A stretch of DNA of 64,000 bases, taken from NCBI RefSeq assembly GCF_021531895.1, contig NZ_JAFBIX010000007.1, forward strand, positions 1 to 64,000, written 5' to 3'. Source of the DNA: Faecalicatena contorta. GTDB lineage: Bacteria > Bacillota > Clostridia > Lachnospirales > Lachnospiraceae. Of this stretch, positions 50,505-62,878 are shown in pieces. Every line of letters starts with the position of its first letter. The first letter of the stretch is position 1. The translations under genes were made by a program, and so were the position numbers. The notes under the pieces are model-generated. The model searched no databases. It had not been told where the DNA came from and was given only the letters and a program-made list of their open reading frames with translations.

Positions 50505-52043
50505 ATGGCATTTAGTTCAGTATTATCCGCTGCAATTCACGGCCTTCATGTAGAGTTGATACACGTGGAAGCAGATGTAAGTAACGGACTGCCAGTATTT
50601 CACATGGTGGGATATCTGTCTTCAGAGGTGAAAGAAGCCTCGGAAAGGGTACGGACTGCAGTACGGAATTCAGAGATTCGTATTCCGGCGAAAAAGATGG
50701 TAATTAATCTGGCACCGGCCACAGTAAGAAAGCGGGGAGCTTCTTTTGATCTGCCGATCGCGCTGGCGTTATTGGCTGCATTGGGAATATTCCCGGAAGA
50801 GAAGCTTAAAGATGTTCTTGTGCTAGGAGAATTGGGGCTGGATGGAAGTGTACAGGCGGTGTCGGGAGTTCTTCCGATTGTGATGAAAGCACGGGAGGAA
50901 GGCTGTAAGGCCTGTATTCTTCCAAAGCAAAATATGTCGGAGGGAGCATTAGTAGAGAATATGCAGATTCTTGGAGTAGAACATCTGAAAGAAGCATGCG
51001 CTTATCTGAAGGGTGAGAAGGCATTGCAATATGTTAACTCTAAACATAAGCAAGGAATGGAGAATCCACTTGGAACAACGCTGGTAGATTACAGTGATAT
51101 TCAAGGACAGCAGGCGGTCAAGCGGGCAGCAGAAGTGGCAGTGGCAGGAGGGCATAACCTGCTCCTTGTGGGACCGCCTGGAAGCGGAAAATCCATGATG
51201 GCCCAGAGAATCCCGACCATACTGCCACCTCCGACTCTGGAAGAAAGTATGGAGATTACGAAGATATATAGTGTCTTAGGAATGGTAGATAAAGAACATC
51301 CACTGATTACCGGGAGACCGTTTCGCAGCGTACATCATACAGTAACAAAGGCTGCACTAATAGGCGGAGGGCTGATCCCAGTGCCGGGAGAGATCAGCTT
51401 AGCGCATGGTGGTGTACTGTTCCTGGATGAATTGGCAGAATTTCAGAAGCCGGTACTGGAAGTGCTACGGCAACCGTTAGAAGAACATCAGATTCGGATT
51501 ACCAGAAGTCATGGGAATTACGTGTTCCCGGCGAATTTTACATTGGCTGCAGCTATGAATCCATGTCCATGTGGAAATTATCCGAATCTTGAGAAATGCA
51601 CATGTACTCCTTCACAGATTCAGCAATATCTTGGCAGAATCAGTCAGCCATTCTTGGATCGGATTGATATCTGTGTAGAAGCACCAAGAATTTCTTATGA
51701 AGAATTAAGCGCTGGAGAGAGACAAGAGAGTTCGGAATCTATACGCAGACGAGTCTGTCAGGCAAGAGAGATTCAGAACCTGCGTTATTTGGAAACGACA
51801 ATCAGGACGAACTCCATGCTTAGTGCGAAGGATTTGCAGAGATATTGTGTCTTAGGAGCAAAAGAAGAACGTCTGATGAAGCAGGCATTTAACGTATTAG
51901 GACTTACAGCACGGACTTATCATAAGATATTACGTGTTGCACGGACGATTGCCGATATGGAGATGAGTGAGCAGATTCGGGAGCATCATCTGAAAGAGGC
52001 AATTGGATATCGAACAATGGAAAAGAAGTATTGGGGAAGGTGA
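50505..52043 (+). CDS. comM: YifB/ComM-family Mg chelatase-like AAA ATPase
   Basis: A 512-residue ATPase. The N-terminal fold (GLPVFHMVGYLSSEVKEASERVRTAVRNSEIRIPAKKMVINLAPA) is the ChlI-N domain. The AAA core has HNLLLVGPPGSGKSMMAQRI, GGVLFLDELAEFQKPVLEVLRQPLEE, AAAMNPCPCGNY and a C-terminal chelatase domain (ARTYHKILRVARTIADM). ComM is a branch-migration helicase in natural transformation of Gram-negative bacteria; here the gene lies 8 bases before dprA, supporting a role in DNA uptake or recombination. Confidence 0.92.
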   Translation: MAFSSVLSAAIHGLHVELIHVEADVSNGLPVFHMVGYLSSEVKEASERVRTAVRNSEIRIPAKKMVINLAPATVRKRGASFDLPIALALLAALGIFPEEKLKDVLVLGELGLDGSVQAVSGVLPIVMKAREEGCKACILPKQNMSEGALVENMQILGVEHLKEACAYLKGEKALQYVNSKHKQGMENPLGTTLVDYSDIQGQQAVKRAAEVAVAGGHNLLLVGPPGSGKSMMAQRIPTILPPPTLEESMEITKIYSVLGMVDKEHPLITGRPFRSVHHTVTKAALIGGGLIPVPGEISLAHGGVLFLDELAEFQKPVLEVLRQPLEEHQIRITRSHGNYVFPANFTLAAAMNPCPCGNYPNLEKCTCTPSQIQQYLGRISQPFLDRIDICVEAPRISYEELSAGERQESSESIRRRVCQAREIQNLRYLETTIRTNSMLSAKDLQRYCVLGAKEERLMKQAFNVLGLTARTYHKILRVARTIADMEMSEQIREHHLKEAIGYRTMEKKYWGR

Positions 52044-52051
52044 ATGAGTAA

Positions 52052-53131
52052 ATGATGTATGAATATTGGCTGTCAGCAATTCGCCCGTTATCTGACAAGA
52101 AAAAAAGACTGTTGAGAGAAGAATATGGAGATGGAAAAACTATATATAATATAGAAGAAATACATCTGCGATTCCTGAACTTTTTGGAAAGTCGAGATGT
52201 GGATACTATTTTAAGATCAAAAAAAGAATGGGAGATAGAGAAGTGTTGGGAGAAACTGCAGGAACAAGGGATACGGATGATTCCGTATTTTTCAGAAGAA
52301 TATCCCAAGAAGCTTACGAATATTTCGCAGCCACCTTACGCACTCTATGTAAAAGGTAGCCTTCCCAGGGAAAATCAGGTTTCAGTTGCAATTGTAGGTG
52401 CAAGAAGATGTACACACTATGGTGAACAGATTGCGTTAGAGTATGGTGAGGCTTTGGCTTCAGAAGGAATACAGATTATCAGCGGAATGGCGAGAGGAAT
52501 TGACGGGGCGGGGCAAAGAGGAGCGCTGAATGCAGGAGGAGCAACCTATGGAGTGCTGGGATGTGGGGTAGATATCTGTTATCCCAGGGAGAATATTGGA
52601 TTATATATGGATATTCAACAAAAGGGAGGAATCATATCTGAACAGATTCCCGGACAGCCCCCGTTGCCGGCTTATTTTCCTGAAAGGAACCGAATCATCA
52701 GTGGACTGGCGGATGTGGTTCTTGTAATAGAAGCAAAAGAAAAAAGTGGGTCGCTGATCACGGCTGATATGGCACTGGAGCAGGGAAAAGATGTGTATGC
52801 TTTGCCGGGACCTGTGACGAGTTCTATGAGTCAGGGATGCCATCGTTTGATTCGTCAGGGTGCAGGAATCCTGATATCCCCGGAAGATTTATTGATTGAG
52901 TTAGGTATAAATATTGTGAATCAAGGGCAAATAATTGACAAAAATGAAAAAGTGCTTGAAAGTACAGAAAATATGGTGTATAGTTGTCTCGGTTTATTTC
53001 CAAAGGGAATGAGTCAGCTATTAGAGGAGACTGGACTGAATGTACAGGAACTCCTGGAACAGCTGATTACTCTGGAAATGAAAGGATATGTGAAAGAAAT
53101 ATCTAAAAATTATTATGTAAAGCTCCGGTAG
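52052..53131 (+). CDS. dprA: DNA-processing protein DprA
   Basis: A 359-residue protein with the Rossmann-like SMF/DprA core: VAIVGARRCTHYGEQIALEYGEALASEGIQIISGMARGIDGAGQRGAL, GCGVDICYPREN, SEQIPGQPP, FPERNRIISGLADVVLVIEAKEKSGSLITADMALEQGKDVYALPGP. It loads RecA on incoming single strands. A C-terminal winged-helix (about 295-359) is present. AAGGTGA lies 7 bases before the ATG. The usual comM-dprA-topA order follows. Confidence 0.95.
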   Translation: MMYEYWLSAIRPLSDKKKRLLREEYGDGKTIYNIEEIHLRFLNFLESRDVDTILRSKKEWEIEKCWEKLQEQGIRMIPYFSEEYPKKLTNISQPPYALYVKGSLPRENQVSVAIVGARRCTHYGEQIALEYGEALASEGIQIISGMARGIDGAGQRGALNAGGATYGVLGCGVDICYPRENIGLYMDIQQKGGIISEQIPGQPPLPAYFPERNRIISGLADVVLVIEAKEKSGSLITADMALEQGKDVYALPGPVTSSMSQGCHRLIRQGAGILISPEDLLIELGINIVNQGQIIDKNEKVLESTENMVYSCLGLFPKGMSQLLEETGLNVQELLEQLITLEMKGYVKEISKNYYVKLR

Positions 53132-53171
53132 ATGATACCGGTGGATATATTTTCATGGAGGAAATTATTTT

Positions 53172-55253
53172 ATGGCACGTTATCTTGTAATTGTGGAGTC
53201 ACCAGCAAAAGTGAAGACCATCAAGAAATTTTTAGGAAGTAATTATGTGGTGACCGCATCAAACGGACATGTAAGAGATCTGCCCAAGAGTCAGCTTGGA
53301 GTTGATGTTGAGCATGATTACGAGCCGAAGTATATTACAATCCGGGGAAAAGGAGAGATTCTTGCCAACCTTCGCAAGGAAGTGAAGAAGGCCGATAAAG
53401 TGTATCTCGCAACTGACCCGGACCGTGAAGGAGAAGCAATTTCATGGCATCTGAGTCAGGCTTTGAAATTGGAAAATAAAAAGACGTACAGAATCAGTTT
53501 TAATGAGATTACAAAAAATGCGGTAAAAGCATCTCTGAAAAATGCGCGAGAAATCGATATGGATCTTGTTGATGCACAGCAGGCACGAAGAATTCTTGAT
53601 CGAATTGTTGGATATAAGATTAGTCCGCTTTTATGGGCAAAGGTAAAGAGAGGATTAAGTGCCGGACGTGTACAGTCGGTAGCACTTCGAATCATTGCAG
53701 ACAGAGAAGATGAGATCAATGCTTTTATTCCAGAAGAATATTGGACGTTGGATGCGAATCTGAAGGTAGAGGGAGAGAGAAAGCTTCTGACAGCTAAGTT
53801 CTATGGAACAGATAAGAAGATGACGATTCATTCTCAGAAAGAGCTGGATGCAATCATGAAGGATCTGGAGCATGCAGACTATTCAGTGGCAGATGTAAAA
53901 AAGGGTGAGAGAACGAAGAAGTCACCAGTACCTTTTACGACAAGTACTTTACAGCAGGAGGCATCTAAAGCGCTCAATTTTGCAACAGCTAAGACAATGA
54001 GGATTGCCCAGCAGTTATACGAAGGAATTGATATTAAAGGAAATGGAACGGTAGGTCTGATCACTTATCTTCGTACCGATTCCACCCGTGTCTCTGAAGA
54101 GGCAGATGCCAACGTGCGTGAATATATTGCTTCAAGTTATGGACAGGATTATGTGGCTGTAAATGAGGCGAAGTCTGGAGATGGGCATAAGATTATTCAA
54201 GATGCCCACGAAGCAATTCGTCCGACGGATGTGACACGCACTCCGGCAGCAATGAAGGATTCCTTAACCAGAGACCAGTTCCGTTTGTATCAGTTGATCT
54301 GGAAGCGTTTTGTTGCCAGCAGAATGCAGCCCGCAAGATATGAGACCACATCTGTGAAGATTGCAGCTGGAAAGTATTATTTTACAGTGGCGGCTTCCAA
54401 GATTGCATTTGAAGGATTCCGAACGGTATACACAGAAGCAGGAGAAGAAAAAGAAGAAAATAATGTATTGCTGAAAGGATTGGATAAGGATTCCGTTCTT
54501 TCTAAGGAAAGTTTTGAGACAAAACAGCATTTTACACAGCCACCGGCACATTATACAGAAGCAACCTTGGTAAAGACATTGGAAGAGTTAGGAATTGGAC
54601 GTCCGAGTACTTATGCACCGACGATTTCTACCATTATTGCAAGACGTTATGTGGCAAAAGAGAATAAGAATCTGTATCTGACGGAACTTGGAGAGGTTGT
54701 GAATAATATTATGAAGCAATCCTTCCCAAGTATTGTGGATGTGAATTTTACAGCCAATATGGAAAGCCTTTTGGACGGTGTGGCAGAAGGTAAAGTGAAT
54801 TGGAAGACAATTATTGAGAATTTCTATCCTGATCTGGAGGCAGCAGTAGAGATTGCGGAGAAAGAACAGGAACAAGTGAAAATCGAAGATGAAGTGACGG
54901 ATGTCATCTGTGATCAGTGTGGACGAAATATGGTCATTAAATATGGACCACATGGACGTTTTCTGGCATGCCCGGGATTTCCAGAATGTCGTAACACAAA
55001 GCCTTACCTAGAGAAAATAGGTGTTCCTTGTCCGTTGTGTGGTAAAGATGTGGTAATTCGAAAGACGAAAAAAGGAAGAAAATATTACGGATGTGAGAAC
55101 AATCCAGAATGTGAATTTATGTCATGGCAGAAACCATCTACAAAGAAATGTCCAAGGTGTGGAAAATATATGGTAGAGAAAGGGAATAAGCTTCTCTGCG
55201 GTGATGAGCAGTGTGGATATGTAGAAAATAAAGAAAATAACAAAAATAATTAG
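53172..55253 (+). CDS. topA: DNA topoisomerase I
   Basis: A 693-residue type IA topoisomerase. TOPRIM: YLVIVESPAKVKTIKKFLGSNYVV and YLATDPDREGEAISWHL. Active-site Tyr in GLITYLRTDSTRVS. Three C-terminal zinc ribbons: CDQCGRNMVI...CPGFPEC, CPLCGKDVVI...CENNPEC, CPRCGKYMVE...CGDEQC. It relaxes negative supercoils. GGAGG precedes the ATG. Length and domain set are normal. Confidence 0.97.
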   Translation: MARYLVIVESPAKVKTIKKFLGSNYVVTASNGHVRDLPKSQLGVDVEHDYEPKYITIRGKGEILANLRKEVKKADKVYLATDPDREGEAISWHLSQALKLENKKTYRISFNEITKNAVKASLKNAREIDMDLVDAQQARRILDRIVGYKISPLLWAKVKRGLSAGRVQSVALRIIADREDEINAFIPEEYWTLDANLKVEGERKLLTAKFYGTDKKMTIHSQKELDAIMKDLEHADYSVADVKKGERTKKSPVPFTTSTLQQEASKALNFATAKTMRIAQQLYEGIDIKGNGTVGLITYLRTDSTRVSEEADANVREYIASSYGQDYVAVNEAKSGDGHKIIQDAHEAIRPTDVTRTPAAMKDSLTRDQFRLYQLIWKRFVASRMQPARYETTSVKIAAGKYYFTVAASKIAFEGFRTVYTEAGEEKEENNVLLKGLDKDSVLSKESFETKQHFTQPPAHYTEATLVKTLEELGIGRPSTYAPTISTIIARRYVAKENKNLYLTELGEVVNNIMKQSFPSIVDVNFTANMESLLDGVAEGKVNWKTIIENFYPDLEAAVEIAEKEQEQVKIEDEVTDVICDQCGRNMVIKYGPHGRFLACPGFPECRNTKPYLEKIGVPCPLCGKDVVIRKTKKGRKYYGCENNPECEFMSWQKPSTKKCPRCGKYMVEKGNKLLCGDEQCGYVENKENNKNN

Positions 55254-55270
55254 GAAATTCAGGAAATTAA

Positions 55271-55299
55271 TTGAAACTTCTAGAATTGTATGATAATAT
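55271..55299 (+). promoter_or_regulatory. codY promoter (extended -10)
   Basis: TTGAAA (55271-55276), 17-base spacer ending in TGA, TAATAT (55294-55299), just downstream of topA. Confidence 0.6.
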
Positions 55300-55319
55300 A
55301 TCAATTAAAGGATGGTGGA

Positions 55320-56108
55320 ATGTCAATGAGCGTACAATTGTTAGATAAAACCAGAAAAATCAACAAATTACTGCACAACAACAATTCGAGTAAAGTTGTA
55401 TTTAATGACATTTGTGAAGTGCTTACGCAGATTTTAGATTCGAATGTATTAGTCGTAAGTAAAAAGGGAAAGGTACTTGGGGGAAGCAAATGTGACAATG
55501 TACCTTATATTAAAGAATTGATTGAGCAGGAAATCGGGAAACATATTGATGATATGCTAAATGAGCGACTTTTGAGTATCTTGTCAACCAAAGAGAATGT
55601 GAATCTGCAGACCTTAGGTTTTTCTGAAGATGCAGTGAAAAAATATCAGGCAATTATTACGCCGATTGATATCGCAGGAGAGCGCCTGGGTACTTTATTT
55701 ATCTATAAAAAAGAACAGATGTATGAGATTGATGATATTATCTTGAGTGAGTATGGAGCAACAGTTGTAGGATTGGAGATGCTTCGTTCGGTGAATGAAG
55801 AAAGTGCCGAAGAGACCAGAAAAGAACATATTGTACAGTCGGCAATCAGTACATTATCTTATTCAGAGTTAGAAGCTATCATTCATATTTTTGATGAACT
55901 TGACGGAACCGAGGGAATTCTGGTTGCAAGCAAGATTGCGGATCGTGTTGGAATTACGAGATCTGTAATTGTAAATGCACTCCGTAAGTTCGAGAGTGCC
56001 GGCGTAATTGAATCACGTTCTTCCGGTATGAAAGGAACCTACATTAAAGTTGTTAATGATTATGTATTTACAGAATTGGAACATATCAAAGCAGAACGTA
56101 TGAAATAG
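55320..56108 (+). CDS. codY: GTP- and branched-chain-amino-acid-sensing regulator CodY
   Basis: A 262-residue CodY. The N-terminal GAF domain (about 1-155; SVQLLDKTRKINKLLHNNN, VLVVSKKGKVLGG) senses branched-chain amino acids. The C-terminal winged helix has LVASKIADRVGITRSVIVNALRKFESAGVIESRSSGMKGTYIKV, the invariant recognition helix. AAAGGA lies 7 bases before ATG 55320. It represses nutrient-scavenging genes when nutrients are plentiful. Own promoter and terminator. Confidence 0.96.
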   Translation: MSMSVQLLDKTRKINKLLHNNNSSKVVFNDICEVLTQILDSNVLVVSKKGKVLGGSKCDNVPYIKELIEQEIGKHIDDMLNERLLSILSTKENVNLQTLGFSEDAVKKYQAIITPIDIAGERLGTLFIYKKEQMYEIDDIILSEYGATVVGLEMLRSVNEESAEETRKEHIVQSAISTLSYSELEAIIHIFDELDGTEGILVASKIADRVGITRSVIVNALRKFESAGVIESRSSGMKGTYIKVVNDYVFTELEHIKAERMK

Positions 56109-56118
56109 TCAGAGTAGA

Positions 56119-56150
56119 AAGGGTATCGGGCAACTGATACCCTTATTTGA
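56119..56150 (+). terminator. Terminator after codY
   Basis: AAGGGTATC (56119-56127) pairs with GATACCCTT (56136-56144), followed by ATTTG. Confidence 0.8.
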
Positions 56151-56200
56151 GTTTAGCTGTAATATCTCGGCGGGGTATCAATAGGAAAGGAGAAATATAT

Positions 56201-56506
56201 ATGTACGAAAAGTGTCCGGCAGAGCTTCGAATGTCGAGAATGGTACTTAAAGACGGATATTTTGATGAAACTTCTCATCGCTGTAAAATCATTACGTATA
56301 ATCCAGACGAAGAATGCATATATTTTCTATCAGAGGAGACAGAACTTCCGATATTTTCACTGGATGGAATCTATGAATGCCATATTGAGACGTCAAACGG
56401 AAATATTGGGTGCAATGGATTCATCAAAGAACGTTATTGGAATAAATCGGGGAAGATATTGAAGTTTCAGATTCGAAATGGATTTTATAAAAAACTTGTA
56501 AACTAA
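56201..56506 (+). CDS. Small conserved hypothetical protein
   Basis: A 101-residue protein with no recognised domain, signal peptide or TM helix. Its sequence alternates short hydrophobic strands (CKIITYNPDEECIYFLSEE, FSLDGIYECHIETSNGNIGCNGFI, RYWNKSGKILKFQIRNGFY), suggesting a small beta barrel such as a PilZ-like fold; that is a guess. AAAGGAG lies well placed before ATG 56201; a longer frame from 56147 has no RBS. It sits between codY and groES. Confidence 0.7.
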   Translation: MYEKCPAELRMSRMVLKDGYFDETSHRCKIITYNPDEECIYFLSEETELPIFSLDGIYECHIETSNGNIGCNGFIKERYWNKSGKILKFQIRNGFYKKLVN

Positions 56507-56518
56507 ATAGAAAGTGTG

Positions 56519-56547
56519 TTGACAAAGTAGAAAGAGAGTGCTATTTT
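56519..56547 (+). promoter_or_regulatory. groESL promoter
   Basis: TTGACA (56519-56524), 17-base spacer, TATTTT (56542-56547). A GAGTGCTA half-site (56536-56543) lies in the spacer and -10. Confidence 0.65.
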
Positions 56548-56561
56548 ATATCTAGAGTCTT

Positions 56562-56588
56562 TTAGCACTCTCTTTTTGTGAGTGCTGA
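56562..56588 (+). promoter_or_regulatory. CIRCE operator (HrcA binding site)
   Basis: TTAGCACTC (56562-56570), N9, GAGTGCTGA (56580-56588), one base from the consensus GAGTGCTAA. HrcA binds here and represses groESL until heat or misfolding stress. An extra upstream half-site GAGTGCTA (56536-56543) can pair with the left arm. Confidence 0.93.
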
Positions 56589-56621
56589 CAAATCTTTGGA
56601 TATAATTAAGGAGGAATAAAT

Positions 56622-56906
56622 ATGAAATTAGTACCATTAGGAGACAGAGTTGTATTAAAGCAGTTGGTTGCAGAAGAGACTACAAAGTCAGGAATAGTCA
56701 TTCCTGGACAGTCAAAAGAAAAACCACAGCAGGCAGAAGTAATTGCTGTTGGACCAGGTGGAACAGTTGATGGAAAAGAAGTGACAATGAATGTTGCAGT
56801 TGGACAGAAGGTTATTTATTCTAAATATTCAGGAACAACTGTAGAGATTGAAGACGAAGAATATATTATTGTAAAACAGGATGACATTCTTGCCATCTGT
56901 GAATAA
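56622..56906 (+). CDS. groES: Co-chaperonin GroES
   Basis: A 94-residue GroES (MKLVPLGDRVVLKQLVAEETTKSGIVIPGQSKEKPQQAEVIAVGPG; mobile loop SGIVIP; YSKYSGTTVEIEDEEYIIVKQDDILAI). It caps GroEL during folding. AAGGAGG precedes the ATG. Controlled by CIRCE. Confidence 0.98.
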   Translation: MKLVPLGDRVVLKQLVAEETTKSGIVIPGQSKEKPQQAEVIAVGPGGTVDGKEVTMNVAVGQKVIYSKYSGTTVEIEDEEYIIVKQDDILAICE

Positions 56907-56948
56907 AGAACAGTCAATAATAATGAATATAGAAAAGATTTTTAATAG

Positions 56949-58595
<1,647 letters not shown>

Positions 58596-58623
58596 ACAGA
58601 TACACATAAAGTGTGAAAATTTT

Positions 58624-58654
58624 GAAAACTCCTCTTGTGAGGAGTTTTCTTTTT
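58624..58654 (+). terminator. Terminator after groEL
   Basis: GAAAACTCCTC (58624-58634) pairs with GAGGAGTTTTC (58639-58649), loop TTGT, then TTTTTG. Confidence 0.9.
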
Positions 58655-58705
58655 GTCCTAAAATGTGCTACAATATCTTTAATTAAAATTTTGGAGGAAG
58701 AAAAA

Positions 58706-59197
58706 ATGAGCGACTATTATACTGAACAATTGGTGAAGAAAAAACCAGATATGAAAGATATGATGACGAAAGCGATACTGATTGCGGTGACAATTGTATC
58801 TATTCTGGCAGTGCTTTATTATCCGATTATTATTCTGGTACCAGTTCTGTTAATCGGGCTTGATATATTCATGTTCCATCGGCTGAAAGTTGAGTATGAA
58901 TACTTATATGTGAATGGCGATCTGGATATTGACAAGATTATGAATAAGTCAAAAAGAAAAAGAGTATTTTCGATGAATGTATCTGATCTGGAGATGCTGG
59001 CGCCGGCAGATGCAGTGGAGTTGCGTCAGTATCAGAATGCAAAGGTCTATGATTATAGTTCGGGAACTGGACAGGCAAGAGTGTATGCTCTGATAACAGC
59101 GAATCAGGGTGAGGTAAAGAAGATTCTGTTTGAGCCAAATGAGACGATTGTGGAAGGATTCTTCCTGATGGCGCCACGTAAAGTTATTCGCAAATAA
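58706..59197 (+). CDS. DUF6106-like membrane protein
   Basis: A 163-residue protein. Cytoplasmic N-terminus (MSDYYTEQLVKKKPDMKDMM), two TM helices (about 23-60: AILIAVTIVSILAVLYYPIIILVPVLLIGLDIFMF), then a soluble C-terminal domain with an EYEYLYVNGDLDIDKIMNKSKRK motif and a FLMAPRKVIRK end. It resembles DUF6106 proteins of Lachnospiraceae; function unknown. GGAGG precedes ATG 58706. Confidence 0.75.
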   Translation: MSDYYTEQLVKKKPDMKDMMTKAILIAVTIVSILAVLYYPIIILVPVLLIGLDIFMFHRLKVEYEYLYVNGDLDIDKIMNKSKRKRVFSMNVSDLEMLAPADAVELRQYQNAKVYDYSSGTGQARVYALITANQGEVKKILFEPNETIVEGFFLMAPRKVIRK

Positions 59198-59230
59198 ATT
59201 GTCTGAAAAGAAAAAAGCGGACGAAATATG

Positions 59231-59260
59231 TTGACAAGTGATATACAAATTAGTTATTAT
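59231..59260 (+). promoter_or_regulatory. guaB promoter
   Basis: TTGACA (59231-59236), 18-base spacer, TATTAT (59255-59260), about 48 bases before the ATG. No purine riboswitch is visible in this short leader. Confidence 0.6.
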
Positions 59261-59262
59261 AG

Positions 59263-60762
<1,500 letters not shown>

Positions 60763-60783
60763 AATATAATAATTTTTATAAAA

Positions 60784-60826
60784 GGCTATCCGCTTTACAG
60801 ATATTGTAGAAGTGGATGGCTTTTTT
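60784..60826 (+). terminator. Terminator after guaB
   Basis: GGCTATCCGCTT (60784-60795) pairs with AAGTGGATGGC (60810-60820, G-T pairs), then six T bases. The remaining gap to 60973 holds a weak promoter-like stretch and no gene. Confidence 0.8.
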
Positions 60827-60972
60827 AGTAGAATCGGTATAAATAATGTTGACGATAGAATCAAAATGATATATGGTTTAGATTATGGAATAAATATTTC
60901 AGTAAGGAAGAGAAAGGTACAACGGTTGTGGTCCGCCTGTCTCTTCACGATTAAGAAAAAGAGGGTATGAGA

Positions 60973-62001
60973 ATGAAAAGTGATTTTGGGACAACAGCAA
61001 AAGGAGAGAATGTGGTAAAATATTCTTTGAAAAATCAGAATGGAATGGAAGTTGTTGTGTCTGATTATGGTGCAACTTTGGTACAAGTTTTAGTTCCGGA
61101 CAAGAATGGTTGTCTTCTGGATGTAGTGTTGGGATATGATACGGTAGAAGGCTATGAAAATGGTACGGTCCATCTGGGAGCAACGGTCGGCAGAGTTGCG
61201 AATCGGATTGGAAAGGCAGAGTTTAAGTTGAATGGAACGACTTATCATCTGACGCAGAATGATAATCAGAATTCTCTTCATGGCGGAAGGGATTACTATA
61301 ATAAGAGAATGTGGCAAGTGGAAGAAGCAGATGACAGTCATGTAAGATTCTATCTTTACAGTCCGGATGGTGATCAGGGATATCCAGGAAATGCCAGGAT
61401 TTATGTGACCTATACTTTGACAGAAGAAAATGAAGTAAAGATTCATTATCAGGCAGTTTCGGATGCAGATACATTAATGAATCTTACGAATCACAGCTAT
61501 TTTAATCTGGCAGGACATGCGTCCGGAACGATACTTGATCAGGAAGTTATGATCTGTGCAGATGCGTTTACCAGAGCGGATGCAGAGTCTATTCCCACGG
61601 GAGAGATCGTTCCGGTAGAGGGAACACCTATGGATTTCCGACAGATGAAGGCAATCGGCAAGGAGATCGATATGGATTATGAAGCTCTGAAATTCGGCCT
61701 GGGATATGATCACAACTGGGTATTGAATGGTACGGGCGAGCGTAAGATCGCACAGATGTATTGTGAACAGACTGGAATTACCATGGAAGTATCTACAGAT
61801 CTTCCGGGAGTGCAGTTTTATACAGGCAATTTCCTTGAGCATGAACAAGGTAAGGAAGGTACAGTATATGAGAAGCGTCAGGCCGCTTGTCTGGAGACCC
61901 AGTATTTCCCGGATGCTATCCATAAAGAGCATTTTGAAGGACCGGTTTTGAAAGCAGGAGAGAAATACGATACAACAACGACTTACAAATTCATAGTTTA
62001 A
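60973..62001 (+). CDS. galM: Aldose 1-epimerase
   Basis: A 342-residue mutarotase interconverting alpha and beta anomers of galactose or glucose. GATVGRVANRIGKAEF, NSLHGG (catalytic His region), LTNHSYFNLAG (second His), GYDHNWVL and the C-terminal ACLETQYFPDAIH with the catalytic Glu are all present. GAGGG lies 7 bases before ATG 60973; ATG 60967 is too close to the RBS. Monocistronic. Confidence 0.95.
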   Translation: MKSDFGTTAKGENVVKYSLKNQNGMEVVVSDYGATLVQVLVPDKNGCLLDVVLGYDTVEGYENGTVHLGATVGRVANRIGKAEFKLNGTTYHLTQNDNQNSLHGGRDYYNKRMWQVEEADDSHVRFYLYSPDGDQGYPGNARIYVTYTLTEENEVKIHYQAVSDADTLMNLTNHSYFNLAGHASGTILDQEVMICADAFTRADAESIPTGEIVPVEGTPMDFRQMKAIGKEIDMDYEALKFGLGYDHNWVLNGTGERKIAQMYCEQTGITMEVSTDLPGVQFYTGNFLEHEQGKEGTVYEKRQAACLETQYFPDAIHKEHFEGPVLKAGEKYDTTTTYKFIV

Positions 62002-62092
62002 GAGGATTTTATCGGTTTTTAAGAAAGTCTTCATGAATACATAAAAAAGTTATGGTATACTCAGATGCAAGAACGTTAAACGGAGAAGACTC

Positions 62093-62785
62093 ATGAAGAA
62101 GCGAAAAAGAAGATACCATAGAAAACTGACTGAAGCACAGCAAAAAAGAAGGGTCCAGCGTAATATACGTCTGGGCCTGCTCTTATTAGTCGTGCTATTC
62201 GTTCTTTTCATTATATTAAGAATTGCAAAGCCTTCCTGGTTTACAGACCAGTATATGGAATTGGATAATGACAGAATAGAGGCTCTGAAGCCGGATATTG
62301 ATGTGGCACTGCTGACGGTGAATCCTTATTCCAGACCGGGAATAGAGACGAATAAAATTACAGGAATCGTTGTTCATTATACGGCCAATCCAGGGGCAAC
62401 TGCCATGGAAAACCGAGATTATTTTGAGAGCCTGAAGGACGGACATGATACCAAAGTCAGCAGTAATTTTGTGATAGGTCTGGAAGGTGAGATTGTACAA
62501 TGTGTGCCGACCTGGGAAGTAGCTTATGCCTCCAATGACCGGAATATTGATACTGTTTCCATCGAATGCTGTCACCCGGATGATACGGGAGAGTTCAACG
62601 ATGCTACTTATCAGTCTATGGTACAGCTTTGTGCCTGGTTATGTCTAAAATTTGATCTGAACGAGGAGGATGTTATTCGGCATTATGATGTGACCGGGAA
62701 GAACTGTCCTAAATATTTTGTAGAAAATGAGGCAGCCTGGCAGGCATTCAGACAGGATGTTAAGAAAACATTGGAAAGTTATTAA
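62093..62785 (+). CDS. N-acetylmuramoyl-L-alanine amidase (amidase_2)
   Basis: A 230-residue protein. Basic N-terminus, TM anchor (about 28-45: GLLLLVVLFVLFIILRI), then an extracellular zinc amidase domain: ITGIVVHYTANPGATAMENRDYF (first zinc His), SSNFVIGLEGEIVQCVP, SIECCHPD, and VIRHYDVTGKNCPKYF (second His and Cys ligand). It cuts the bond between MurNAc and the stem peptide. A promoter-like TATACT lies about 35 bases upstream. Confidence 0.88.
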   Translation: MKKRKRRYHRKLTEAQQKRRVQRNIRLGLLLLVVLFVLFIILRIAKPSWFTDQYMELDNDRIEALKPDIDVALLTVNPYSRPGIETNKITGIVVHYTANPGATAMENRDYFESLKDGHDTKVSSNFVIGLEGEIVQCVPTWEVAYASNDRNIDTVSIECCHPDDTGEFNDATYQSMVQLCAWLCLKFDLNEEDVIRHYDVTGKNCPKYFVENEAAWQAFRQDVKKTLESY

Positions 62786-62878
62786 TGGAGTTGTCAAAGG
62801 AAAATCTTGCGCAACCTGTGGATTGTTGCTATAATACACACGTGCGTATGGTTAGTTAGAAAGTAGGAGAAGAGAAGG

